From: Alicyclobacillus tolerans
GTDB lineage: Bacteria; Bacillota; Bacilli; Alicyclobacillales; Alicyclobacillaceae
Reading direction: 5' to 3'
NCBI RefSeq assembly: GCF_900142255.1
Contig: NZ_FRAF01000003.1
Location: 103,108-167,107, forward strand
DNA: 64,000 nt
In this document: one piece after another, positions 51,467-59,797 of the stretch
Layout: each line of letters starts with the position of its first letter
Position numbering within the stretch: the stretch's first letter is position 1
Translations under genes and position numbers: made by a program
Notes under the pieces: generated by a model
What the model was told of the DNA's origin: nothing
The model's input: only the letters and a program-made list of their open reading frames with translations
The model's database searches: none

Positions 51467-51772
51467 ATGAAAGAAAACATAGATTTTCAAACGGTACACC
51501 AATTGTCTAACATGATTTTTTCAGCGCTTCATGAGCAACGTTTTGTCGATGTGTTCGTTTTATTACAACATCGTTCAGATTTAATCGATCGAGTTCTTCA
51601 GATTTCAACAAATAACATTGAAAATAAAGATATTGAAAAAGCGTATTTAGATACGCAGAACATGATTGAAAAAATCAAAATATCCTTAGATAAAGTACAA
51701 GCTCATTATGAATCGTATCTTTCCAATGTCAACGCCCATCGAGCGTATATGATGTCTAAATTTGCTTTGTAG
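51467..51772 (+). CDS. FliT-like flagellar chaperone (tentative)
   Basis: A 101-residue helical protein directly behind fliD (LSNMIFSALHEQRFVDVFVLLQ, NMIEKIKISLDKVQAHYESYL). In Bacillus the order is fliD-fliS-fliT. This protein lacks the FliS start and the P-x-E-L-xxxLYD motif, whereas its helix pattern and charged C-terminal helix fit the poorly conserved FliT chaperone of FliD. ATG 51467 follows GGTGGGGGAGC. Assignment rests on position and helical content. Confidence 0.55.
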   Translation: MKENIDFQTVHQLSNMIFSALHEQRFVDVFVLLQHRSDLIDRVLQISTNNIENKDIEKAYLDTQNMIEKIKISLDKVQAHYESYLSNVNAHRAYMMSKFAL

Positions 51773-51807
51773 TTATAACTATCAGGCGTTGGAGAGGAAT
51801 CTTACTT

Positions 51808-54075
51808 ATGTTGCTATCCGCTTGTTTAATTGTTAAAAACGAAGAATTGACATTGCGTAGATGTTTAGAATCATTGCAGGGTGTAGTAGATGAAATTGTA
51901 TTGGTAGATACAGGTTCTACTGATCGTACTTTAGATATAGCCAGAGAATACACTTCAAAAATTTATCATTATGATTGGGATAATCATTTTGCTCACGCAA
52001 GAAATGAGTCCTTAAAACATGCTCAGGGTGAATTTATACTCGTCATTGATGCTGACGAATATTTAGATGATATTAAGCGTCACTCTCTACGAGAGCAACT
52101 TACACATATAGAAGCAGATGGCTTTTTGGTTAATATATTAAATTACGTGGGTGAAAATGGTAAAATTTTTTCAACTAGACCAGTTTCTGTTGTAAGATTG
52201 TTTCGAAATGGATACTTTTATGATGGCTCAGTGCATGAACAAATTGCTGAGGCTATTATGAAAGCAGGAAAACAAATTTCTAAAATTAATTTGGATATCC
52301 ATCATGTGGGTTATTTGAATGAAATATTTACTTACAAAAATAAATCATCCAGAAATATTCTTTTACTAAAAGAAGAATTGGAAAAGGATCCTCAAAATTT
52401 ATTTCACTTATCCAATTTGCTTGCAGAATATATTCGTCTGAGTAATTTTCATCAAGCATTAAAAATTGTTAAAAAATCTTTGGATATTATAAGAAAAAAA
52501 CCGCCTTCAAGTTGGGATCATATCACGGCTCGTATTTTTGTCTTTCATATTACAACGCTTGTTGGATTGCAAAAGAACATTGAAGCAGAAGAAATAGCTT
52601 CTAAATATATCATGGTATATCCAGAATTAGCCGAATTTCGTACTCGATACGGAATGATTCTAGCGGAAAATGGTAAATTCAAAGAAGCTATTGAACAATT
52701 TAATTTTGCAAGGAAATTAGGAGATCCAAAAGAGGCATTGTTTGACTTAGTACAAGGAATGGGTAGTTTTCTGGCCGCTTTAATGTTGGGTAGATGTTGG
52801 ATCGCTTTGGGGGATAAAGATACTGCGCTTCAATACTACTTTACTTCTTTTTTAGAGAATCCTAATCAGGATATATTGATTTTTCCCTTAGTTTATCTTT
52901 TGCCATATGAAAAAAAATTTTTTGAGCAGGAAATTGAACCTCGTATTACAGATCCTGTTGCTTTGGCTAGTTATTGTGAAGCTTATTTTTATAAATCTCC
53001 AGATGATATATATCATCTCATTCAAAGAATAGAGTCAAAAATTGCGCAAGCAACGGTTCTAGAAAGAGTAAAGTTAGCAGTTCTTTATAAACAGGATCCA
53101 AAAAAGGCGCTTGAAATCATAAATACTGGGCTTCAAAATCCTTATTTAATTTCATTAAGTATACTCATTAAAATAAATAATCGTTGTTTGCAAATAAACG
53201 ATATTCCTGATTTTCCAGATGATCGTATTCAGACATTGAAAAACGTTCTTTTGTGTGAATACAGTTCAACGCCTATTTCTCCATTTCTACGGGATATTTT
53301 ACTTTTTAACTGTCATGATTTATTGTCAGAATGGTTGCCGAAAGCACCCGATCGCTATGAGGCCTACCTGTATCTCATGCATTTTCCTGAACTTCCTTGT
53401 GATTTTAATTGGTCAGGAGAGACTGCATGGGAGTGTGAAATGCTAGCACTTCGGGCATTTAAAAATAAAAATTTAGATGTTGCTGATATATGGTTGGCCA
53501 AAGCTGCAAATCATTCTTTAACCATAACCAGATTATTGTTAGAATGCGATGTAGCTTTAGCTAAGGAGAGAACCATATTTGCTCAATCTTGTCTGCAGAT
53601 AGGGTTGAAAGAATTTCCTGAATCACAACTTTTAAAGAACGTTGCTATTCAACTAGGTATTTCCTCCACGTCACAGTATGATGAAAAATATCAATTAGAA
53701 TGTGTTTCGGAGATGGTAGAAATGAGGGCAAGTGATATTTATTTAAAAAATTCAGTGCATACCATGCCGTTTCATATGCAACTGTCAGCTTTACATGAAC
53801 GGGCAGCAAATTTAGTTAAATATATTTATTCTTGCTATAAGCAAGAAAAGATTTTAGAACTGCGAAAAGCTATTGAAGAGATTCAAAACATTATTACTTT
53901 TATTCGGGGTTCTCTTGATTTAAGCTTAGAAGCTTCACAAGCTGCAGACAAAGTCTATGCTTTTTATTATAAGATGTCTGTTGAATGGTTTATCCAACCT
54001 CAAAATATTGAACAGAATTATGAAGAAATGGAGAATTTCTGGCGTTCATGGGCGGAAACGTGGAAAAAAGTTTAA
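51808..54075 (+). CDS. Family 2 glycosyltransferase with TPR repeats (large)
   Basis: A 755-residue protein. Residues 1-230 are a GT-A glycosyltransferase (LSACLIVKNEELTLRRCLES, LVDTGSTDRTLDIA, VIDADEYL with the metal-binding DAD). The rest is helical TPR-like repeats (for example LAEYIRLSNFHQALKIVKKS and YPELAEFRTRYGMILAENGK). This GT2-TPR layout is common among protein glycosyltransferases, including SunS-like and flagellin-modifying enzymes. It is 35 nt behind the FliT-like gene and very AT-rich. Function in flagellin glycosylation is inferred from position. The start ATG 51808 has GGAGAGG upstream. Confidence 0.85.
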   Translation: MLLSACLIVKNEELTLRRCLESLQGVVDEIVLVDTGSTDRTLDIAREYTSKIYHYDWDNHFAHARNESLKHAQGEFILVIDADEYLDDIKRHSLREQLTHIEADGFLVNILNYVGENGKIFSTRPVSVVRLFRNGYFYDGSVHEQIAEAIMKAGKQISKINLDIHHVGYLNEIFTYKNKSSRNILLLKEELEKDPQNLFHLSNLLAEYIRLSNFHQALKIVKKSLDIIRKKPPSSWDHITARIFVFHITTLVGLQKNIEAEEIASKYIMVYPELAEFRTRYGMILAENGKFKEAIEQFNFARKLGDPKEALFDLVQGMGSFLAALMLGRCWIALGDKDTALQYYFTSFLENPNQDILIFPLVYLLPYEKKFFEQEIEPRITDPVALASYCEAYFYKSPDDIYHLIQRIESKIAQATVLERVKLAVLYKQDPKKALEIINTGLQNPYLISLSILIKINNRCLQINDIPDFPDDRIQTLKNVLLCEYSSTPISPFLRDILLFNCHDLLSEWLPKAPDRYEAYLYLMHFPELPCDFNWSGETAWECEMLALRAFKNKNLDVADIWLAKAANHSLTITRLLLECDVALAKERTIFAQSCLQIGLKEFPESQLLKNVAIQLGISSTSQYDEKYQLECVSEMVEMRASDIYLKNSVHTMPFHMQLSALHERAANLVKYIYSCYKQEKILELRKAIEEIQNIITFIRGSLDLSLEASQAADKVYAFYYKMSVEWFIQPQNIEQNYEEMENFWRSWAETWKKV

Positions 54076-54098
54076 TTTTGATATAGGGAGGATTTTGA

Positions 54099-54872
54099 AT
54101 GGATTGGTGTTTTTATGATGGGGAGTTTGTTTCTGATCGCTATTATAATGCTTATCAGATTACTCCAGCATGGATTGGCCATCGATGGTTTGCCTATGAT
54201 TTAGTGTCTTATTGTAGACCCCGTAAAATTGTTGAACTTGGAACACATCTTGGAGTATCGTTCTTCTCTTTTTGTCAAGCGGTCAAAGATAATCGTTTGA
54301 ACTGTGAATGCATAGCTATAGATACATGGTGTGGTGATGCTCATAGTGGATTCTATACGGATGAAATATACAAAATTGTTGAAAAGATAGCTAATGATGA
54401 ATTCTCAAAAATTACACGATTGATGCGTATGAAATTTCAAGAAGCATTACCTTTAATATCAGATGAATCCATTGATATCTTACATATTGATGGGTTTCAT
54501 ACCTATGAGGCTGTAAAGAATGACTTTGAGGAATGGTTACCTAAAATAGCACCAGAAGGAATAGTGCTCTTTCACGATATAACAGTATATGAAAATGAAT
54601 TTGGAGTTTATCAATTATGGGATGAATTAAAAAAAGAATATCCATCTATTGAATTTAGACATTCTAATGGACTAGGAGTACTGTTTCCTAAAGGAAATCA
54701 ATATTTCGACTTGATGAAAAATCAAGAGAAATTTTATCAAAAAATATACTTACTATCAGAAGAAAATGCTCAAAAAAATGAAAAAATTAATCAAATTCTA
54801 GCTCAAATGTTAACATGGAATCAAGTAATTGAGCAGGCAAAAGCGTATATACAAAGCCATGTAAACGTATGA
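54099..54872 (+). CDS. Class I methyltransferase (Methyltransf_24 type) in the glycosylation cluster
   Basis: A 257-residue protein. The SAM site is KIVELGTHLGVSFFSFCQAV, then CIAIDTWCGD, and DILHIDGFHTYEAVKNDFEEW with VLFHDI, typical of the Methyltransf_24 family found in glycan clusters. The C-terminal 50 residues form a Lys/Glu/Gln-rich coiled helix. It could O-methylate a sugar of the glycan made by its neighbours. ATG 54099 follows AGGGAGGATTTTGA. It converges with the next gene with two nt between stops. Confidence 0.8.
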   Translation: MDWCFYDGEFVSDRYYNAYQITPAWIGHRWFAYDLVSYCRPRKIVELGTHLGVSFFSFCQAVKDNRLNCECIAIDTWCGDAHSGFYTDEIYKIVEKIANDEFSKITRLMRMKFQEALPLISDESIDILHIDGFHTYEAVKNDFEEWLPKIAPEGIVLFHDITVYENEFGVYQLWDELKKEYPSIEFRHSNGLGVLFPKGNQYFDLMKNQEKFYQKIYLLSEENAQKNEKINQILAQMLTWNQVIEQAKAYIQSHVNV

Positions 54873-54873
54873 T

Positions 54874-55971
54874 TCATGAGGTGAGATCAGTACTCATTAA
54901 CAAACAAGTTTTTTGAATCGCATGTTCAATTCGATCTACAACCTGTTTTTTCGAGTATTTTTGCACAGATTGAATACAAGATTCCGGATCTGGAAGATTT
55001 AAATTTTTATCTAAGACAGCCTGTAAAAGATTAGCTAGTTCATGGACATTTCCTTTTTGGAATAACCATCCATTATTAGAGTTGACAATTTCGTCAGGAC
55101 CTTCACAATGACTAGAGATGACAGGAATTCCGCGTGCTAATGCCTCAACAAGGACCATACCAAAACCTTCATATTCAGAAGATAAGACTAATAGGTTGGC
55201 TGAGGTTATGGATTGCCAGGGACTCTCCTGCCAACCTTTCCATGTAATATAGTTAGAGATGTGATATTGTTCTGCTAGATTCTGTAGAAACTGCTTATCT
55301 GGTCCATCTCCAATTACAGTTAGATGATAACTGCCATGGACATAAGAGAGCGCTTGCAACAGTACATCTAATCTTTTTTGATTGTTTTCAAGTCTTCCAA
55401 CATAAATCAGCTGACAAGTTTGTTCATCTCTCTTAAGGGGCTTGATGGATTCGATTTCCACTGGATTTCCCGCATAATAAATTGGCACCTGATTTTGAAC
55501 TGCACGAGAAATAGAATGACCAACGCTTTTCGAAATAGCAATATGGGCGTCAGCATATCGTAAAAAATCTCCACCTCCATACGCTTCTACTGGTCCGTGT
55601 AACCAGGAGAGAATGGGAGGTTGCATATTTCCGTAAGACGCTATTGCCATACGCGTCAAAAGAGAAAAATACGGTGTGTGAGTTGCGAGAATTACATTCG
55701 GCTTACCCATTTTTATCAATGATTTTCTGTATTCGAGAGCTTGCATGAATATAGGAATTTCTCCGGGATACGCATTTTGTTTTTGTAAATAAAATGGATC
55801 ATAGTAATAAAGATTAGGCAGTGTTTCCAACCATTCCGGATATATGGGCGGTTGGAATTGGAAAATTCGCACTTCATACTTTCGATCGATCAATTCATGG
55901 GAAACAGTTGAAAGTACATTTTCTAATCCACCTTTACCTGTAGCCAATCCAAGTACAATATCTATAATCAT
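54874..55971 (-). CDS. Family 4 glycosyltransferase, copy 2 of a tandem pair
   Basis: A 365-residue GT-B enzyme. The N-terminal domain has GLATGKGGLENVLSTVSHEL; the C-terminal nucleotide-sugar domain has LIYVGRLENNQKRLDVLLQA, VIGDGPDKQFLQNLA and SSEYEGFGMVLVEALARG with the conserved E-x7-E. It resembles WaaB-type galactosyl/glucosyltransferases. It overlaps the upstream gene by 4 nt (ATGA) and is clearly its paralogue, so the pair arose by tandem duplication. It is on the strand opposite to the flagellar genes. Confidence 0.87.
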   Translation of the reverse strand: MIIDIVLGLATGKGGLENVLSTVSHELIDRKYEVRIFQFQPPIYPEWLETLPNLYYYDPFYLQKQNAYPGEIPIFMQALEYRKSLIKMGKPNVILATHTPYFSLLTRMAIASYGNMQPPILSWLHGPVEAYGGGDFLRYADAHIAISKSVGHSISRAVQNQVPIYYAGNPVEIESIKPLKRDEQTCQLIYVGRLENNQKRLDVLLQALSYVHGSYHLTVIGDGPDKQFLQNLAEQYHISNYITWKGWQESPWQSITSANLLVLSSEYEGFGMVLVEALARGIPVISSHCEGPDEIVNSNNGWLFQKGNVHELANLLQAVLDKNLNLPDPESCIQSVQKYSKKQVVDRIEHAIQKTCLLMSTDLTS

Positions 55972-57041
55972 ATCGTGTCACCTTCTTGATTATTTGGGCA
56001 TATACTATTTAACATTCTTTCTATAACATGATGCTTATTGTATTTTTTAACAGATAGAATAGCATTTTCAGACATAGCTAATCGTTCATTGGGGGTAAGG
56101 TTTTGAAAGGTAATCAATTGTGCTGTAAGTTCTTGAACATTTCCCCGTTCAAATAAGAGTCCATTTTGACCATGTTGAATTAAATCTTCTGGTCCAGTGG
56201 GACATTTAGAAGAAATAACAGGTAATCCTCTAGAAAGCGATTCTCCAATTACCATTGGTAAACCTTCAAAATCAGACGTAAGTAAAAGTGCTGAAGCGCT
56301 TTGAATTGATTCCCAAGGGCGATCTACCCAGCCATTCCATCTAATTTTTGATGCAATACCTAATTTTTTTGCAAGTTGAAATAGCTTGTCTCTATCAGGT
56401 CCATCCCCGTAGATATCCAGTAACCAATCTGATTTTAAATAATGTAATGCGCTAAAAAGGATATCTAATCTTTTTTGTTGGTTTTCCAGTCTACCAATAT
56501 AAATAAAGCGAGACGATCCTTGGTGAATTGAGACAGGTGGGATATTTTGTTCGATAGGATTGCCGACCCAATAAATTTTGGAAATGGGTATCGTGTTTTG
56601 TAGTATGGATTTGATACCCTGTGAAATACACCAATGGATATCTGCATAATTCACAAAATGACTGTCGTTAAACAGATTGGGAGGATTGTGTAGCCATGAC
56701 ACGATAGGAATATCATAATGTCCAAAAGCCATCTTACTATAAAGTACTGTATGAGGAACATGAGTTCCGACAACCAGATCTGGTTTTGGCAATTGATATG
56801 CTAAGGAAGAGAGTCCTAAAATTCTCTTGGTAACAAAATGTATGCCATTGATAGAACTGTTAGCTCGCTCATCATAATAGATAATATTGTGATTGACTTC
56901 CCAAGTCGGTTGGTCACTTTGATCAGGTAGAAAAATGAATATATTGTGTCCGATTTTCTCTAGTTCTTTTGTGATAGTTTGTAATACAGACTCTACACCG
57001 CCACGCCCACTCAAATGTTCCAATACAAAAAAGATCTTCAA
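55968..57041 (-). CDS. Family 4 glycosyltransferase, copy 1 of a tandem pair
   Basis: A 357-residue GT-B enzyme with the same plan as its neighbour: LEHLSGRGGVESVLQTITKEL, SWLHNPPNLFNDSHF, FIYIGRLENQQKRLDILFSA, DIYGDGPDRDKLF and TSDFEGLPMVIGESLSRG. The retained E-x7-E and GPE segments argue that it is active. Substrates are unknown. The ATG at 57041 is the first gene of a two-gene minus-strand unit, divergent from the GT2 gene at 57164. Confidence 0.87.
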   Translation of the reverse strand: MKIFFVLEHLSGRGGVESVLQTITKELEKIGHNIFIFLPDQSDQPTWEVNHNIIYYDERANSSINGIHFVTKRILGLSSLAYQLPKPDLVVGTHVPHTVLYSKMAFGHYDIPIVSWLHNPPNLFNDSHFVNYADIHWCISQGIKSILQNTIPISKIYWVGNPIEQNIPPVSIHQGSSRFIYIGRLENQQKRLDILFSALHYLKSDWLLDIYGDGPDRDKLFQLAKKLGIASKIRWNGWVDRPWESIQSASALLLTSDFEGLPMVIGESLSRGLPVISSKCPTGPEDLIQHGQNGLLFERGNVQELTAQLITFQNLTPNERLAMSENAILSVKKYNKHHVIERMLNSICPNNQEGDTI

Positions 57042-57163
57042 TGTAGTTCACTCCAAAGTGTTATTTCATTCATAAATTGTTCGTGGTAATCTAGATGCCT
57101 AAGACATCCAATTGTTAGCACAACTATTAAATTAGTACACAATTTTTATTAAAGGAGCCTGCA

Positions 57164-58519
57164 ATGGAACCGCTCGTTAGTGTACTTATGCCGATATATA
57201 ATGGGGAGAAATATTTATATCAATCAATTCAATCCGTTTTAAATCAATCTTATGAGAATTTCGAGTTGATTTTAATGGATGATGGTTCAAATGATTTGTC
57301 AGTAGAAGTCATCAAACATTTTCAAGATCAACGCATTCGTTTTTATTCATCTTCCATTAACCGTGGACTATTTCCTGCTCACAATTGGCTGATAAAGCAG
57401 TCGAGAGGTGAATTTATTAAGTTTTTACATCAAGATGATATTCTCCCGCCAGATTCTCTTTTAGAATACGTAAAGTTATTGGAAAGTAATGAAAAGCTGG
57501 CTTTTGTTGCTGCTGTAGCAGAATTTATTGATGCTGAGGGCAAAAAAATATCTGAATTTCCTTGGGCTTTTGCGAAAGATAAAATTTGGCCTGAAAAAAC
57601 TCTCTATAGTCTTTCTTGGCAACTAGGAAATCTGATAGGCAACCCACCGAGTGTTATGTTTCGTAAATCATCTTTCATTGAAGATTCTCCCTTTGATGAA
57701 AGATTTAAAAATTCATCAGATTGGAAGCTCTTACTAAAACTTGCTTCCACAAGTCCGTCTATTTCAACGTCAAAAAAATTAGTGCAATACCGTATACATG
57801 TTCAATCTCAATCTAGCTTGAATTATCGGCAAGCTATCACAGTTAGGGAAGATATGCAAATTATAAAAGAAACAAAAAGTGATAATTTACCCTTTAAACA
57901 AATGATTTCAAGTTTTTGGAGACAACATTTACAAATTATTTACTCCGTATTTCAGCTAATGCAAAATAGTCAAATTTTGCGTGCTATAGAACTTTTGGAG
58001 TTTATTTTAAGAGAAGATCCTTATTTGTCCAGTTATGAACAAGGAGCTTGTTTACAGGATATAAAAAATTGGATCGAAGTTTTATCTTCTATGTCAGATA
58101 AAGAGAATCAATGGCAAGTTTTACTGCTTAGCAAAACAAAATCAGTTTTATATTCGTGGTTTATGCAACGGGGCCTTGGAATTTCATATGAATTTTTCGA
58201 TAAGCTAATTCACATATCGTTTTCTAAACCTTTGAAATTATTTTTAATAGGCTATGATGCTGGTGCTTTTGGATTGCTAGAATTTTTGAAAGCAAAATTG
58301 AATATTCAAATTGTTGGCGTATGGGACTTTCTTCATCATTTATCAAATGAACAAAGTTTTCCTGTGTTCTCCGAATTTCGGTTAGTACCAGCAGATGCGT
58401 ATGTCATTGTAACCGACAATCGACTGCAAGATTTTCTGCTATATCAGCAGATTACAGAAATGTTTGAGGCGAATGCTATCGCCACTCCAGTTATTCGATT
58501 TAGAGAATGGATTCTGTAA
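57164..58519 (+). CDS. Family 2 glycosyltransferase with C-terminal nucleotide-binding-like domain
   Basis: A 451-residue protein. Residues 1-230 are a GT-A enzyme (VSVLMPIYNGEKYLYQSIQS, LMDDGSNDLS, KFLHQDDIL with the metal-binding DD). Residues about 345-451 begin PLKLFLIGYDAGAFGLLEFL and continue with VWDFLHH and ADAYVIVTD, a Rossmann-like unit resembling sugar-modifying or CoA-binding domains. The role of the second domain is unknown. ATG 57164 follows AAAGGAG. Divergent from the GT4 pair. Confidence 0.85.
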   Translation: MEPLVSVLMPIYNGEKYLYQSIQSVLNQSYENFELILMDDGSNDLSVEVIKHFQDQRIRFYSSSINRGLFPAHNWLIKQSRGEFIKFLHQDDILPPDSLLEYVKLLESNEKLAFVAAVAEFIDAEGKKISEFPWAFAKDKIWPEKTLYSLSWQLGNLIGNPPSVMFRKSSFIEDSPFDERFKNSSDWKLLLKLASTSPSISTSKKLVQYRIHVQSQSSLNYRQAITVREDMQIIKETKSDNLPFKQMISSFWRQHLQIIYSVFQLMQNSQILRAIELLEFILREDPYLSSYEQGACLQDIKNWIEVLSSMSDKENQWQVLLLSKTKSVLYSWFMQRGLGISYEFFDKLIHISFSKPLKLFLIGYDAGAFGLLEFLKAKLNIQIVGVWDFLHHLSNEQSFPVFSEFRLVPADAYVIVTDNRLQDFLLYQQITEMFEANAIATPVIRFREWIL

Positions 58520-58546
58520 ATTCCATTAACAAGCTACAAAACCAAA

Positions 58547-59605
58547 TTAAAATGATATTCTGTGATCTTTTCGCCATTTGGTTTCTAAGTGCTGATAGAT
58601 TTTAGCTTTTTCCAAGTTTCCAGATGCTTCATATAAACTGGCAAGGTTGTGGGCAGCAAGATAAGAACCTGTACCTTCCACGCTGGTTGTTATATTTTCA
58701 TCACCAAGCGAAAGGCAGCGAAGATAAGCAGTCTCAATTCGAGGAAAATACAGAAATTTGGACGGATCGTACAATATCCATTTCATATAAAAAATGCCAC
58801 AGGCAAAATGGAAATCTGGATACCAAGCAAGTTGGCTTTCATATCTTTCAATAGTATATAGTCCTTGTTCAAAATACTTGAGTTCAATGCAATTGTAAAT
58901 CAAATCGACAATTAACATAGGAAAAATAGAGGAAGTAGCTGGACAGATTTGCAGAGCTTTGGTCAGCAGTTGATGAGCTGATTCAAATTGTTTTACATTT
59001 CGATGTTCACGAGCTAATTGAAAAAGGTGATAAAAAGAATTCGGTTCGCTTTCTAAAAGATCCATCAATATGGGTATGTTTCGCTCAGATTTATGAGAGC
59101 CAAAGTATCCATCGTGATCGACTACAAAACCGTCAAATTGAATAGTGGGCAATCCTGGATGAACAACTTGCTCATGAATAGCTCCTTCATAAAAAGCTTC
59201 TCTAGGTAATATTCGAGAAACATAGCTGTTTTCGTATTGTATGTTTCCGTTTGTTTGAAATTTGCTCCTAATTCTCAAACGTCCCACAAAGGATGCATGT
59301 AGGGCTTGTTGTTCAAGAATCGCCTTTTTTAAATTGTTTCCCGCCGTTAGATATTCATCGGAGTCAATGACCAATCGCCAATCGGCATCTGATTTCTGTA
59401 ACGCTGCATTACGTGCTTTGGCAAAGTTGTTTTCCCATGGTATTTGGTAGATTTTCGAATCATACCGTTTGGCGACAGTTTGTGTGTCGTCGCTCGATCC
59501 GGTATCGACTATGATGATATCGTCAACTTCTGTTCGGAAGCTTTCCAGACAACGAGGTAGTGTGGAAGCGGCGTCTTTCACTATCATAACCAGGTCGAGT
59601 TTCAC
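58547..59605 (-). CDS. Family 2 glycosyltransferase with TPR repeats (short)
   Basis: A 352-residue protein: GT-A domain (KLDLVMIVKDAASTLPRCLES, IVDTGSSDDTQTVAKRYDS, LVIDSDEYL) then TPR-like helices (FYHLFQLAREHRNVKQFESA, LGDENITTSVEGTGSYLAAH). It is a shorter relative of the 755-residue protein at 51808, sharing the VDTGS(S/T)D segment and the repeat region. The GTG at 59605 is 8 nt behind AGAGGTG; a TTG at 59632 is the longer reading. It is divergent from secA and convergent with the preceding GT2 gene. Confidence 0.86.
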   Translation of the reverse strand: MKLDLVMIVKDAASTLPRCLESFRTEVDDIIIVDTGSSDDTQTVAKRYDSKIYQIPWENNFAKARNAALQKSDADWRLVIDSDEYLTAGNNLKKAILEQQALHASFVGRLRIRSKFQTNGNIQYENSYVSRILPREAFYEGAIHEQVVHPGLPTIQFDGFVVDHDGYFGSHKSERNIPILMDLLESEPNSFYHLFQLAREHRNVKQFESAHQLLTKALQICPATSSIFPMLIVDLIYNCIELKYFEQGLYTIERYESQLAWYPDFHFACGIFYMKWILYDPSKFLYFPRIETAYLRCLSLGDENITTSVEGTGSYLAAHNLASLYEASGNLEKAKIYQHLETKWRKDHRISF

Positions 59606-59797
59606 AGGGGAGGCACCTCTATTTATTTTCAAGCCAGTTTGGAATTGCTAGATAAAGACTAAAAATGAAAAAGAAAAGTGGAAGAAAAGATTCGGTATCT
59701 CTTGCCACTGTACTATAATCAGCCAGTATTGTACAATCTTAAAATGGAGACTTTCAGGGCCGGGAGGCTCAATCTGTGAAAGGGGTGTAGCCTTTCC

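Noticed and set aside
51467..51772. Calling the gene after fliD FliS
   Set aside because: The protein lacks the FliS start and the PxELxxxLYD-type motif and is too short; FliT-like is the better, still tentative, call.
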